Of a stretch of DNA of 64,000 nt, positions 50,847 to 59,803 are shown piece after piece. The notes beneath the pieces are model-generated. The model saw nothing but the letters and a program-made list of their open reading frames with translations. It was not told the origin of the DNA and did not search any database. The translations under genes were made by a program, and so were the position numbers. Source of the stretch: Massilia alkalitolerans DSM 17462 (GTDB lineage: Bacteria > Pseudomonadota > Gammaproteobacteria > Burkholderiales > Burkholderiaceae_D). Positions within the stretch are counted from its first letter, which is position 1, and every line of letters begins with the position of its first letter. The stretch covers positions 143,265 to 207,264 of the forward strand of contig NZ_ATYR01000002.1 in assembly GCF_000427785.1 (NCBI RefSeq), read 5' to 3'.

Positions 50847-51869
50847 GTGACCACGACTATTAAGAAGATCAGCCTCGGGCTGCAGGGCGGGGGTACTTAC
50901 GGCGCCTACACATGGGGCGTGCTCGACCGGCTGCTGCAGGAAGAGCGGCTCGAGATCGTCGCCCTGAGCGGGGCCAGCGCGGGCGCGATCAACGCGGCGG
51001 TGGTTGCGGACGGCATGGCGCGCGGCGGCGGACGCGCAGGGGCGCGCCGGGCGCTCGACCGTTTTTGGCATGCGTTGGCGGGCACAGCCATGTTCAGCCC
51101 GCTGCAGCGCACCCCGGCCGACCACCTGGCCGGCGGCTTCACCATGCGCCATTCGCCGGCCTACCAGATGCTGGAAATGGCGGGCGCGCTGGCGGGGCCG
51201 GTGCGTGAAAATCCGCTGACGGTGAATCCGCTGCGCCAGTTCCTGAGCGTGATGATCGATTACGATCGGGTGCGCGCCTGCGAGGAGCTGCAGGTGGTCG
51301 TGAGTGCCACCAACATCAAGACCGGGGGCGGCAAGCTGTTCCGACGTGAAGAACTCGATGCACAGCGCCTGATGGCGTCGGCCTGCCTGCCGACCGTGTT
51401 CGCGGCCGCCGAAGTCGAGGGTGAGCTGTACTGGGATGGCAGCTACGTGGCGAACCCGCCGCTCGCGCCCTTGGTGGAAGCGGGCGCCGAAGACCTGCTG
51501 GTGGTGCAGATCAATCCGGTGGCCCGCAACGAGACGCCGCACAACATGGCCGACATCAGCAACCGCGCCAACGAGATCGCCTTCAACATCAGCTTCCTGC
51601 GCCAGGTGAACGCGCTGCTGCACAGCGGCGCGGTGCCCGACGAGGAAGCCGGGGATTCGACCGTGGTCGCGCCGGTGCGCCTGCACCTGATCAGCGCCGC
51701 GCACGCCCTGAAGGAGCTGAGCATCTCGAGCAAGTTCAATGCCGAGCCGCGCTTCCTGCAGATGCTGCACGACCGCGGCGCGGCCGCCGCCGACGCCTGG
51801 CTGGACAAGCATTTCGATGATATCGGCCGGCGCACGACGCTCGATCCGGCCCTGGTGTTTCGTCCCTGA
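50847..51869 (+). CDS. Patatin-like phospholipase
   Basis: 340 residues from GTG 50847, supported by AAAGGAATCG upstream; the earlier in-frame start at 50724 lies inside the LrgB-like gene. Patatin marks: oxyanion GLQGGGTYGAYTWG, nucleophile LSGASAGAIN (GxSxG) and the Asp of the Ser-Asp dyad in YWDGSYVANPPL. No signal peptide, so it acts in the cytosol or at the inner membrane, probably hydrolysing acyl lipids. Ends at a strong bidirectional terminator. Confidence 0.88.
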   Translation: MTTTIKKISLGLQGGGTYGAYTWGVLDRLLQEERLEIVALSGASAGAINAAVVADGMARGGGRAGARRALDRFWHALAGTAMFSPLQRTPADHLAGGFTMRHSPAYQMLEMAGALAGPVRENPLTVNPLRQFLSVMIDYDRVRACEELQVVVSATNIKTGGGKLFRREELDAQRLMASACLPTVFAAAEVEGELYWDGSYVANPPLAPLVEAGAEDLLVVQINPVARNETPHNMADISNRANEIAFNISFLRQVNALLHSGAVPDEEAGDSTVVAPVRLHLISAAHALKELSISSKFNAEPRFLQMLHDRGAAAADAWLDKHFDDIGRRTTLDPALVFRP

Positions 51870-51881
51870 GCGGGCAAAGAA

Positions 51882-51905
51882 AAACCGGCCACGCGGCCGG
51901 TTTTC
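51882..51905 (+). terminator. Bidirectional rho-independent terminator
   Basis: AAAACCGGCC (51882-51891), loop ACGC, GGCCGGTTTT (51896-51905), between the convergent patatin and hemerythrin-like genes. Confidence 0.9.
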
Positions 51906-51923
51906 GTGTCGTGCTCAGCCTGA

Positions 51924-52520
51924 TCAGGCCGGGTTCGACTTCCAGGTCTTCTTCGGCCCGAAGGCCTTGACGGCGAACAGCGCGCTGGCCAGGCCCACGA
52001 CCAGGGCGGCGCCGCTGCCGCCGAAGCCGACCGCATGTTCCTTGGCCAGCTTGCCGGCCTTCGGCCCCACCAGTTGCATGCGGCGGCGGGTCATCTGGGC
52101 GCCCAGCTCGGACAGGGCCTCGCGGCTCAGCTTGGCCTCGGCGTGCGGCAGCAGGGTGGTTTCCTCGTCGGCCACGTGGTGCATCACATCGCGCATCAGT
52201 TCCATCACCAGCTTGTCGTGGCGCGGGTCGGACCCGCTGGTGCGGCGCAGTTCGGCGATCAGGCGGCGCATTTCCATGTGCTCGGGCTCGGCCTTGTGCA
52301 TGAAGGGCTCGCCGCTATCGCGCTGGCGCATCACCGGGTAGAAAATCTCTTCCTCGAGGGTCGCGTGGATTTCCAGCGCGTCGCAGATGGTGTCGGCCAG
52401 CGCCTTCTTGACGCGCGGCGGCTTGTCCTTTTCGTACTGGTGGAAGGTGACCATCACGTGCGAATGGTCGAAGCGGATCATGTTGGTAATCGTCGGGCTC
52501 AGCTTATTCAGATTAAACAT
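51924..52520 (-). CDS. Hemerythrin HHE-domain protein
   Basis: 198 residues from ATG 52520 (AGGGGG upstream). Cation-binding residues are in IRFDHSHVMVTFHQYE, ICDALEIHATLEEEIFYP and VMHHVADEETTLLPHAE, the H-HxxxE-HxxxE layout of di-iron hemerythrin-like proteins. The C-terminus adds one hydrophobic segment (GSGAALVVGLASALFAV), which may attach it to the membrane. Such proteins bind O2 or NO or protect against oxidative stress. The manganese catalase gene is divergent from it. Confidence 0.88.
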   Translation of the reverse strand: MFNLNKLSPTITNMIRFDHSHVMVTFHQYEKDKPPRVKKALADTICDALEIHATLEEEIFYPVMRQRDSGEPFMHKAEPEHMEMRRLIAELRRTSGSDPRHDKLVMELMRDVMHHVADEETTLLPHAEAKLSREALSELGAQMTRRRMQLVGPKAGKLAKEHAVGFGGSGAALVVGLASALFAVKAFGPKKTWKSNPA

Positions 52521-52872
52521 CGTTACCCCCTTTGTGGTCATATATTCAACATGGTAGTGCTGTGCCGCTCGTCTTTACTGTAGGAGCGCGCGCCGCGCCC
52601 CTGTCGGCCCGGGCCCCAGACCGGCGCGCGTCCAGGCCCGCATCCTCGATGACGCACAAAATCGGTCCGATAAATACTCTTATTTATCAGTTTCAACATT
52701 TCCATCAAGTTCATTAATTGTCGCTCTAGTCCTACAAGGCCACGCGCGAACACCTGATCCTCACTGCCGGGTCAAACTGCCAACATGAGATATACGGTTA
52801 CCGGCCACTGCCGGTGCCATTGGACGGCGACGCCCCGGCGCGCCCAATGACTCATCATCGGAGGAATTGTCC
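52521..52872 (+). other. 352-base divergent regulatory gap between hemerythrin and catalase genes
   Basis: No credible gene is present. The region contains a GC-rich block at about 52590-52640, then an AT-rich core at 52665-52720 with a perfect dyad at 52669-52688. A smaller dyad ACCGGC-CACT-GCCGGT lies at 52800-52815, and the catalase ribosome-binding site GGAGGA lies just before 52867. It probably holds both promoters. Confidence 0.6.
52669..52688 (+). promoter_or_regulatory. Perfect AT-rich dyad in the catalase upstream region
   Basis: GATAAATA (52669-52676), CTCT, TATTTATC (52681-52688). Its AT-rich composition stands out from the surroundings and suggests an operator; it lies 184 bases before the catalase start and 149 before the hemerythrin start. 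Confidence 0.5.
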
Positions 52873-53895
52873 ATGTTTGCACACAACAAACGCTTGCAGT
52901 ACACGGTCCGCGTCAGCGAACCGAATCCAGCCCTGGCGAACCTGATGCTGGAACAGTTCGGCGGCCCGCAGGGCGAACTTGCCGCGGCCATGCGCTACTT
53001 TACCCAGGCTGTTTCGGAAGACGATCCAGGCCGCAAGGACATGCTGTTCGACATCGCCACCGAGGAGCTCAGCCACCTCGAGGTGATCGGCCACATCGTT
53101 GCCATGCTGAACAAGGGCGCCAAGGGCCGCCTGGCCGAGGCCGTGGACAGCGAAGCCGATATGTTCAAGGCCATCACCGGGCCGGGTAACGACAGCCACA
53201 TCACCCAGGTCCTGTACGGCGCCGGCACCCCACTGGTCAATTCCGCGGGCGTGCCCTGGACCGCCGCCTACATCGATTCGATCACCGAGCCGACCGCCGA
53301 CCTGCGTTCCAACATCGCCGCCGAGGCGCGCGCCAAGATCGTCTACGAGCGCCTGATCGCGCTCACCGACGACCCCGGCGTGAAGGAAGCGCTGGGCTTC
53401 CTGATGACGCGCGAAGTGGCGCACCAGAAGTCCTTCGAGAAGGCCTTGTACGCCATCGAGCCGAACTTCCCGGCAGGGAAAATGCCGGCCGACCCGCGCT
53501 TTGCCAGCGTGTACTACAACATGTCGCAGGGCCCGGGCGAGATGCGCGGCCCCTGGAACCAGGGCGCCGACTGGGACTTCGTCACCGATCGCGAGAAGCA
53601 GATGGCGGTCGACGGCGGGTCGGGCGAGGCCGAAGTGGCCCTGCCGAGCGGCGACATCGACATCCTGAAGCAGATGGCGATGCGCACCATGTCCGACCCG
53701 ATGTCCTCGCCGCGCACCGGCGCCGAACTCGGTATGAGCATGCAGTCGGCCGGCGGTGGTACGATGGCAGGACAGTCCGGAAGCGCCATGGGTAGCGCCG
53801 AGCTCGGCTCGAAAGGCGGCCAGCTCGACGACACCGGCATGAGCAAGCCCCAGGACAAGGGCACCGCCAAGGGCATGAAGGCAATGAAGAAGTAA
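52873..53895 (+). CDS. Manganese catalase
   Basis: 340 residues from ATG 52873 (GGAGGAATTGTCC upstream). The dimanganese ligands lie in GPQGELAAAMRYFTQA, ATEELSHLEVIGHIVA and TREVAHQKSFEKAL (Glu and His pairs of the ferritin-like bundle). KMPADPRFASVYYNMS and GPWNQGADWDF are typical of the family. The last ~70 residues are a Gly/Ser/Met-rich tail ending in Lys. It disproportionates hydrogen peroxide without heme. A ZIP metal transporter follows after 54 bases, a possible Mn supplier. Confidence 0.93.
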   Translation: MFAHNKRLQYTVRVSEPNPALANLMLEQFGGPQGELAAAMRYFTQAVSEDDPGRKDMLFDIATEELSHLEVIGHIVAMLNKGAKGRLAEAVDSEADMFKAITGPGNDSHITQVLYGAGTPLVNSAGVPWTAAYIDSITEPTADLRSNIAAEARAKIVYERLIALTDDPGVKEALGFLMTREVAHQKSFEKALYAIEPNFPAGKMPADPRFASVYYNMSQGPGEMRGPWNQGADWDFVTDREKQMAVDGGSGEAEVALPSGDIDILKQMAMRTMSDPMSSPRTGAELGMSMQSAGGGTMAGQSGSAMGSAELGSKGGQLDDTGMSKPQDKGTAKGMKAMKK

Positions 53896-53903
53896 GCACG
53901 CGT

Positions 53904-53931
53904 CGCGCGGCCCGCCCAGGCCGGCCGCGCG
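53904..53931 (+). terminator. Hairpin after the manganese catalase gene
   Basis: CGCGCGGCC (53904-53912) and GGCCGCGCG (53923-53931) form a 9-bp GC stem followed by TATTTCTT. It may attenuate transcription into the ZIP gene. Confidence 0.6.
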
Positions 53932-53949
53932 GTATTTCTTAGGGTTTGC

Positions 53950-54873
53950 ATGGATACGAATGCTGACAAAGCGCATGACAACCGGCTCATCGCAGTGCGC
54001 GCCCTGCTGCGCGCGCTGACTTTCCGCCGCGTCGTCGGCTTCCTCATCTGCGGCGTCGGCTGCATCCTCCTGCTCGGCAGCCTGGCCGAACAGATCATGA
54101 ACGCGAATCCCAAGATGCGCCTTGCCCTGCTGGGCGGCGGCACCGCCGCGGCGGCCACCGCGCTGGGCACCTTGCCGGTCCTGTTCGCACAGAATTTCTC
54201 GAAACGCAGCTACGACTGCTTCCTCGGTTTCGGCGCCGGCGTGATGCTCGGCGCGACCGCGTTTTCGCTCGTGATCCCGTCCATTGCCGCGGCCAAGGCC
54301 GCCGGCGCCGGCAGCTGGGAAGCAAGCCTGATGACCGGCGCCGGGATCATGGCGGGGGCGGGCGCGATCCTGCTGCTCGGCCGCGCCGTGCAATCAGACG
54401 CCATCCTCGACCGGGGCGATGCCGGCGTGTCGATCCGCCGCGCCTGGCTGTTCGTCTGGGCCGTGGCCCTGCACAACCTGCCCGAAGGGATGGCGATCGG
54501 CGTCGGCTACGCCGGCATCGACATCGAAAAGGCCAATGCGCTGGCTACCGGGATCTCGATCCAGGACGTCCCGGAAGGCCTGGTGGTGGCGCTGGCTCTG
54601 CGCACGGTTGGCTACAGCCGCCTGACCGCGGTCGGCCTGGGCGTCGTCTCCGGCCTGATCGAGCCGGTGGCGGCCGTCTTCGGCGTCGCGCTGATCGGCA
54701 TCGCCGGCGGCTTGCTGCCCTTTGCATTGGCGGCGGCGGGCGGGGCGATGCTGCTGGTGATCGTCAATGACGTGATTCCCGAATACCGCCAGAACGGCAA
54801 CGGCACCTTCGCCAGCATCGCCCTGGTGTTCGGCTTCATCCTGATGACGGTGCTCGATACGGCGCTGGCGTGA
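53950..54873 (+). CDS. ZIP-family divalent metal transporter
   Basis: 307 residues with about eight helices. The ZIP metal site appears as ALHNLPEGMAIGVG in the fourth core helix and SIQDVPEGLVVALAL in the next; the second motif has Asp where Asn is more usual. A long N-terminal extension with one extra helix precedes the core. Likely moves Zn, Fe or Mn; position after a manganese catalase favours Mn, as inference. Confidence 0.85.
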   Translation: MDTNADKAHDNRLIAVRALLRALTFRRVVGFLICGVGCILLLGSLAEQIMNANPKMRLALLGGGTAAAATALGTLPVLFAQNFSKRSYDCFLGFGAGVMLGATAFSLVIPSIAAAKAAGAGSWEASLMTGAGIMAGAGAILLLGRAVQSDAILDRGDAGVSIRRAWLFVWAVALHNLPEGMAIGVGYAGIDIEKANALATGISIQDVPEGLVVALALRTVGYSRLTAVGLGVVSGLIEPVAAVFGVALIGIAGGLLPFALAAAGGAMLLVIVNDVIPEYRQNGNGTFASIALVFGFILMTVLDTALA

Positions 54874-54916
54874 TGGTCCACGAGCACCAGCCGCAGCGTT
54901 GCCGCGGACGCGCCGT

Positions 54917-55561
54917 TCACCTTGGACCCAGGTGCCGGACGAACCAGTCGGTAGCGGCCTGGGCGACTTCGTCGAGCTTGCCCGGCTCCTCGAACAGATG
55001 GGTGGCGCCGGGAATGACCAGCAGGCGCTTGTCGCAGCGCAGTTCGGAAAGCGCCTGGCGGGTCAGGTCGACCACCACGCCGTCGTCGCCGCCGACGATC
55101 AGGAGCGTGGGGGCAACGACGGCGGCCAGCGCCGCCGGGCCGGCCAGGTCGGGACGCCCGCCGCGCGACACGACCGCCGCGATTCCCGAGCCGTCGCGCG
55201 CCGCCAGCTGCAAGGCCGCGGCCGCGCCGGTGCTGGCGCCGAACAGGCCGAGCGACAGGGGCGCGCTGAGCGGGTCGGTGCCGAGCCAGGCGGCGGCCTG
55301 CCCGAGTCGGTCGGTCAACAGGGCGATGTCGAAGCGGTTTTCGTAGCTGCGCTCTTCGTGCGCGCTGAGCAGGTCGAGCAGGAGGCTGCCGACCCCGGCA
55401 TCGCGCAGGCGTGCGGCGACCAGGCCATTGCGCGGGCTGTGGCGGCTGCTGCCGCTGCCGTGCGCGAACAGCACCATGCCGATCGGGCTTGCCGGAAGCT
55501 CGAGCATGCCCTCCATCCGGGCCGCGCCGGCTGCGATCGTGATCAGTTCCTTGCGTGTCAT
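54917..55561 (-). CDS. Dienelactone-hydrolase-like alpha/beta hydrolase
   Basis: 214 residues from ATG 55561. Fold marks: GMVLFAHGSGSSRHSPRN near the N-terminus, nucleophile FGASTGAAAAL (G-x-S-x-G), Asp in LLIVGGDDGVVVDL and His in IPGATHLFEEPGKL. Such short proteins are usually esterases or thioesterases; the family is often annotated dienelactone hydrolase. It is divergent from a TetR gene, and the strong duplicated operator lies in the gap, so shared regulation is likely. Confidence 0.82.
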   Translation of the reverse strand: MTRKELITIAAGAARMEGMLELPASPIGMVLFAHGSGSSRHSPRNGLVAARLRDAGVGSLLLDLLSAHEERSYENRFDIALLTDRLGQAAAWLGTDPLSAPLSLGLFGASTGAAAALQLAARDGSGIAAVVSRGGRPDLAGPAALAAVVAPTLLIVGGDDGVVVDLTRQALSELRCDKRLLVIPGATHLFEEPGKLDEVAQAATDWFVRHLGPR

Positions 55562-55646
55562 GGCGCGCTCCGTGTGACTGGAAACTTTGACCTGCTCCGA
55601 TGGCGAAGATTCACCGAGGATCTTGTATGCGGCGCTTGACTTCGGA

Positions 55647-55682
55647 AATATGATAGGCGTAATATGACATTCATCATATTTC
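55647..55682 (+). promoter_or_regulatory. Duplicated 36-bp control element, copy at the tetR promoter
   Basis: Contains a perfect ATATGA-N6-TCATAT site at 55662-55679 and, shifted 14 bases, a one-mismatch site at 55648-55665. It ends directly before the tetR ribosome-binding site GGAGG. The same 36-bp arrangement recurs at 56373-56408. Confidence 0.75.
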
Positions 55683-55691
55683 GGAGGCGCC

Positions 55692-56285
55692 ATGAACACA
55701 TCGGCCAAGGCCAGCAAGCGCGAGCAGTCCCATCATCGCATCGTCGAGGCGGCCAGCCGGGCCGTGCGGCGCCACGGTTACGCCGGCGTCGGCGTAGCCG
55801 AGGTGATGAAAGAGGCCGGCCTGACCCATGGCGGCTTCTACGCCCATTTCGAGTCGCGCGATGCCTTGCTGGTCGAGGCGATCGAGCACGCCGGCGCCAT
55901 CAGCAGCGCCGTGCTGGACGAGCGCATCGCCGCGCGCGCGCTGGAGACCGGCGATGCCCTGCAGGCGCTGATCGAGCTCTACTTGTCCGACGAGCACCTC
56001 GCGCATCCGGAGCATGGCTGCGTGGTCGGCGCGCTGGCGAGCGAAATGCCGCGCCAGGACCAGCCGGTGCGCATCGCCTCGGCGCAGCGCGTCGACCGCC
56101 TGGTGCGCCGGGTTGCGTCGGTCTTGCCGGAAGGCGCCGACCCATCCCTTGCCGGTGTGATTGCCGGGGCCCTGGTGGGCAACCTGCAGCTGGCCCGCAT
56201 CCAGGGTGATAACGCCGAGGGCAGGGCGGCGCTGGCTACCGCCCGCCAGTCGCTGGTGACCTTGTTCGCCTCTCGTCCTGCCTGA
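55692..56285 (+). CDS. TetR/AcrR-family repressor
   Basis: 197 residues; CGGAGGCGCC precedes ATG. DNA-binding helices at residues 15-58 (RIVEAASRAVRRHGYAGVGV, AGLTHGGFYAHFESRDALL), the form seen in repressors related to NemR/AcuR types. A Cys in EHGCVVGALASEM lies in the ligand half. Clustered ATATGA-N6-TCATAT sites flank the gene, so it very likely binds them and regulates itself, the SDR gene downstream and perhaps the divergent hydrolase. Ligand unknown, plausibly a reactive electrophile or quinone. Confidence 0.9.
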   Translation: MNTSAKASKREQSHHRIVEAASRAVRRHGYAGVGVAEVMKEAGLTHGGFYAHFESRDALLVEAIEHAGAISSAVLDERIAARALETGDALQALIELYLSDEHLAHPEHGCVVGALASEMPRQDQPVRIASAQRVDRLVRRVASVLPEGADPSLAGVIAGALVGNLQLARIQGDNAEGRAALATARQSLVTLFASRPA

Positions 56286-56329
56286 TGTCGTCGGCGACCG
56301 GTAAAAGGGTGGCCAAGCTCGGTGCCTGA

Positions 56330-56347
56330 ATATGATTCAGATCATAT
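56330..56347 (+). promoter_or_regulatory. Single ATATGA-N6-TCATAT operator upstream of the SDR gene
   Basis: ATATGA (56330-56335), TTCAGA, TCATAT (56342-56347). A third, solitary perfect copy of the site, 26 bases before the tandem element. Confidence 0.7.
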
Positions 56348-56372
56348 GATGAGCACTATTTTTTTGAATCAT

Positions 56373-56408
56373 AATATGATGATCGTCATATGAAGGTCAT
56401 CATATTTC
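56373..56408 (+). promoter_or_regulatory. Duplicated 36-bp control element, copy at the SDR promoter
   Basis: Two overlapping perfect sites, ATATGA-N6-TCATAT at 56374-56391 and at 56388-56405, offset by 14 bases exactly as in the tetR copy. The SDR start codon is 33 bases downstream. Confidence 0.75.
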
Positions 56409-56441
56409 CCTGTTCGTCCTTCTGACCCGAAAGGAAATGCC

Positions 56442-57140
56442 ATGCACATCCAGAATGCCACCGTCCTCATCACCGGCGCCAACCGCGGCCTTGGCGCCGA
56501 ATTCGCGCACCAGGCCCTGGCGCGCGGGGCGAAAAAGGTCTATGCGGCGGCGCGCAAGCCGGAATCGGTCGCGCTGGAAGGCCTCATCCCGGTGCGACTG
56601 GACGTCACCGACGCCGCGGCCGTGGCGAGGCTGGCCGCGGAGTTGGGCGACGTCAACCTCGTCGTCAACAATGCCGGGGTAGCGGGTACCGGGAGCCTGC
56701 TGGCCGAGGATGGCGAGGAGGCGCTGCGCTGGATGCTGGAAACGAACGTATTCGGCATCCTGAACATGAGCCGGCACTTCGCCCCGGTGCTGGAGCGCAA
56801 CGGTGGCGGCGCTTTCGTGAACGTGCTGTCGGTCGCGAGCTGGAAAAGCAATCCGGCGCTGGCGGGTTACGCCGTGACCAAGGCGGCCGCCTGGAGCTTC
56901 ACCAATGGGGTATGGGATGCGCTGCGCGAGCAGGGCACGCAAGTGCTGGGCGTACACGTCGGAATGATCGACACCGACCTGACCCGCGGTTTCGATCTGC
57001 CCAAGCTGAGCCCGGACACCGTTGTCGCACGCTGCTTCGCCGCGCTCGAGGCGGGCGCCGCCGAGGTGCTGGTCGATGAGATCACGCGCGCCGTCAAGCA
57101 GGGCTTGATTGCCGAACCGCCGCTCTACACACTGGCCTGA
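56442..57140 (+). CDS. Short-chain dehydrogenase/reductase controlled by the adjacent TetR
   Basis: 232 residues, preceded by AAAGGAAATGCC. A classical SDR with ITGANRGLG, NNAGVAG, catalytic Ser in VLSVASW and YAVTK. Substrate unknown. The gene is separated from tetR by 156 bases that contain three perfect copies of the tetR-flanking dyad, so this gene is probably the principal regulated target. Ends at a strong terminator. Confidence 0.9.
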   Translation: MHIQNATVLITGANRGLGAEFAHQALARGAKKVYAAARKPESVALEGLIPVRLDVTDAAAVARLAAELGDVNLVVNNAGVAGTGSLLAEDGEEALRWMLETNVFGILNMSRHFAPVLERNGGGAFVNVLSVASWKSNPALAGYAVTKAAAWSFTNGVWDALREQGTQVLGVHVGMIDTDLTRGFDLPKLSPDTVVARCFAALEAGAAEVLVDEITRAVKQGLIAEPPLYTLA

Positions 57141-57159
57141 AGCAGTGCCACGGCACGAA

Positions 57160-57195
57160 AAAACGCCCCGGGCGCCAGGCGCCGCGGGGCGTTTT
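57160..57195 (+). terminator. Bidirectional rho-independent terminator
   Basis: AAAACGCCCCG (57160-57170), inner GGCGCC pair, CGGGGCGTTTT (57185-57195), between the convergent SDR and MFS genes. Confidence 0.9.
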
Positions 57196-57214
57196 CACGT
57201 CTGGCTTGAAAAAC

Positions 57215-58558
57215 TCAGTCGCGGATTTCCAGTGCGCGGTTCAGGCTCAGTGCAGCCAGCGAGCCGACCGCACCCGACAACAGGTACAGCGACACATAGC
57301 CCAGGCCGAAGTGCGCCGACAGTCCCAGTGCGACCAGCGGGGCGAAGGCCGCGCCGACCAGCCAGGCCAGGTCCGATGTCAGGGCCGCGCCGGTGTAACG
57401 GTACTGCTGCTTGAAGTTCGCGGTCACCGCGCCGGCAGCCTGGCCGTAGGACAGGCCCAGCAGCGCGAAGCCGACCAGGATGAAGGTGTTCTGGCCGGTG
57501 ACGCCGCCGTCCATCAGCGAAGGCACGGCGAGCGAGAACAGGCCGATCAGCACGGCCAGGGTGCCGAGGGTGGTGCGGCGGCCGACCCGGTCGGCGATGA
57601 AGCCGGAGGCAAAGATTGCCAGCACGGCCAGGCCGGCGCCCCACATCTGGATGTGCAGGAACTCGTCCATCGGACGGGTATCGTAGAGCTGGATCCAGGA
57701 CAGCGGGAACACCGTCACCAGGTGGAACAGGGCGTAGCTGGCGAGGGCGGCCAGGGCGCCGATGGCGATGTTGCTGCCCTGCGATTTCACCAGTTCGCCG
57801 ACCGGGGCCGGGTCGAGCTCGTGGGCATCGAGCAGGCGCGAATACTCGCTGGTCGACACCAGGCGCAAGCGGGCGAACAGGGCCACGATGTTGATCGCGA
57901 AGGCGCAGAAGAACGGGAAGCGCCAGCCCCACACCAGGAAGTCGTCCTGCGACAGGTTGGCGAGCAGGTAGGCGAACAGGCCGGCGGCGATCAGGAAGCC
58001 GACCGGGGCCGCCAGCTGGCCCAGCATGGCGTAGAAGCCGCGCTTGTTTTCCGGCGCGCTCAATGCCAGCAGCGAGGGCAGGCCATCCCAGGAGCCGCCC
58101 TGGGCGACGCCCTGGCCGATGCGCATCAGGGACAGGATGACGATCGCCGCTACGCCGATCCGGTCATACGAGGGCAGGAAGGCGATCACGCAGGTACTGG
58201 TGCCCATCAGGAACAGGGCAACCGTGAGCTTGATTTCGCGGCTGAAGCGGGTCTGCAGCCACATGAACACCACGGTGCCGAGGGGGCGCGCGATGAATGC
58301 GAACGAAAAAACGATAAACGAGTAGAGTGTCGCTTCAAGCCGGTCGGCCCACGGGAAAAAAACCGCTGGGAACACTAGTACTGAAGCAATTGCGTAGACG
58401 AAGAACTCGAAATATTCCGAGGCGCGGCCAATGACCACGCCGACGGCAATTTCTCCCGGGTGGATCTCGCCGTCCCGGGCGTTGATGTTGCGAGCCCCGC
58501 TGGTAGGGTGGGTGATGGGAGCGGCACCTGCGCCGCCGTACGTCGTCGTGCTTTGCAT
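57215..58558 (-). CDS. MFS transporter, metabolite:H+ symporter type
   Basis: 447 residues with twelve helices. IGRASEYFEFFVYAIASVLVFP at helix 1 and RPLGTVVFMWLQTRFSREIKL with RIGQGVAQGGSWDGLPSLLA after it are typical of the MHS group (ProP, ShiA, KgtP), importers of organic acids or osmolytes. A second copy of the loop motif is GFIADRVGRRTTLG. No substrate hint from context. Divergent from the cyo operon over 196 bases. Confidence 0.87.
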   Translation of the reverse strand: MQSTTTYGGAGAAPITHPTSGARNINARDGEIHPGEIAVGVVIGRASEYFEFFVYAIASVLVFPAVFFPWADRLEATLYSFIVFSFAFIARPLGTVVFMWLQTRFSREIKLTVALFLMGTSTCVIAFLPSYDRIGVAAIVILSLMRIGQGVAQGGSWDGLPSLLALSAPENKRGFYAMLGQLAAPVGFLIAAGLFAYLLANLSQDDFLVWGWRFPFFCAFAINIVALFARLRLVSTSEYSRLLDAHELDPAPVGELVKSQGSNIAIGALAALASYALFHLVTVFPLSWIQLYDTRPMDEFLHIQMWGAGLAVLAIFASGFIADRVGRRTTLGTLAVLIGLFSLAVPSLMDGGVTGQNTFILVGFALLGLSYGQAAGAVTANFKQQYRYTGAALTSDLAWLVGAAFAPLVALGLSAHFGLGYVSLYLLSGAVGSLAALSLNRALEIRD

Positions 58559-58754
58559 ATCTTCGTCTCCTTGGGGTCAACACGGCCTGCAGCAGCTCGA
58601 ACGTCGCACCCTGTTTTCTATTGTATTTTCCGACAATGCCAGCAATGTCGTAATTGCAATATAGCAAGGGTGGGACAAAGTGTCCAATGGTTGCCGTAGG
58701 CCGTTGGCGTTACAGTAGCATGTTCTTATTCCCATGTAACGTTAGATACCTAGC

Positions 58755-59801
58755 ATGATTCCTAAAATTGTCCGCCGCGGACTCCCATTACTTCCGCTTG
58801 CAGCGCTCGCCGGCTGCAACACGGTCGTCATGAATCCCACTGGCGATATTGCAAAACAGCAGGCAGACCTGATTACCATTTCTGTCCTGCTCATGTTGAT
58901 CATCATCGTCCCGGTGATGATCCTGACGGTCCTGTTCGCATGGCGTTATCGCAAGAGCGCGAATGCAAAATATGAACCGGACTGGGACCACTCGACCAAG
59001 CTCGAGCTCGTGATCTGGGGCGCGCCCCTGCTCATCATCATCGTCCTCGGCCTGATCACCTGGGTCTCGACCCACAAGCTGGACCCGTATCGTCCGCTCG
59101 ACCGCCTCGACGAAAACCGCCCGATCCCGGCCTCGACCAAGCCGCTCGAAGTGCAGGTCGTGGCACTCGACTGGAAGTGGCTGTTCATCTATCCGGAGCA
59201 GGGTATCGCTTCGGTGAACGAACTGGTCACCCCGGTGGACGTGCCGATCCGCTTCAAGATCACCTCGTCGACCGTGATGAACACCTTCTACATCCCGACG
59301 CTGGCCGGCATGATCTACGCGATGCCGGGCATGGAGACGACCCTGAACGCCGTGCTGAACAAGCCGGGCGACTACAAGGGCCTGTCCGCCAACTTCAGCG
59401 GCGAGGGCTTCTCGCACATGCACTTCGCCTACAAGGGCGTGACCGGCGGCGAATTCGACGCCTGGGTGCAGAACATGAAGTCCAAGCCGGGCCTGCTGGA
59501 CCGCGCCGACTACCTGACCCTGGAAAAGCCGTCCGTGCGTGAGCCGGTGCGCTACTACGGCCAGGTGGAAACCGCGCTGTTCAACCGCATCCTGAACCGC
59601 TGCGTGGCCGAAGGCAACGTCTGCATGAACGAGCAGATGGCCCAGGACCACAAGCGCAACGCGATCGCGGCCGCGGCCAAGCGCCTGCCGAGCAAGGCCC
59701 AGCTGGAACAGATGGCCCAGCTGGCGGAAGCGGAAATGTGCATCACGCCGGAAGCCGGTGGCCCGGCCGTCGGCATTCCTAATAATTCTGTGAAGAAGTA
59801 A
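58755..59801 (+). CDS. cyoA: Cytochrome o ubiquinol oxidase subunit II
   Basis: 348 residues. A lipoprotein signal with lipobox LAGC (Cys near residue 22), two helices, then a cupredoxin domain ([37 protein letters not shown]). The copper-A ligands of cytochrome c oxidases are missing; the region reads [12 protein letters not shown] as in quinol oxidases. This sets the enzyme as bo3-type. First gene of cyoABCD. Confidence 0.95.
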   Translation: MIPKIVRRGLPLLPLAALAGCNTVVMNPTGDIAKQQADLITISVLLMLIIIVPVMILTVLFAWRYRKSANAKYEPDWDHSTKLELVIWGAPLLIIIVLGLITWVSTHKLDPYRPLDRLDENRPIPASTKPLEVQVVALDWKWLFIYPEQGIASVNELVTPVDVPIRFKITSSTVMNTFYIPTLAGMIYAMPGMETTLNAVLNKPGDYKGLSANFSGEGFSHMHFAYKGVTGGEFDAWVQNMKSKPGLLDRADYLTLEKPSVREPVRYYGQVETALFNRILNRCVAEGNVCMNEQMAQDHKRNAIAAAAKRLPSKAQLEQMAQLAEAEMCITPEAGGPAVGIPNNSVKK

Positions 59802-59803
59802 TC

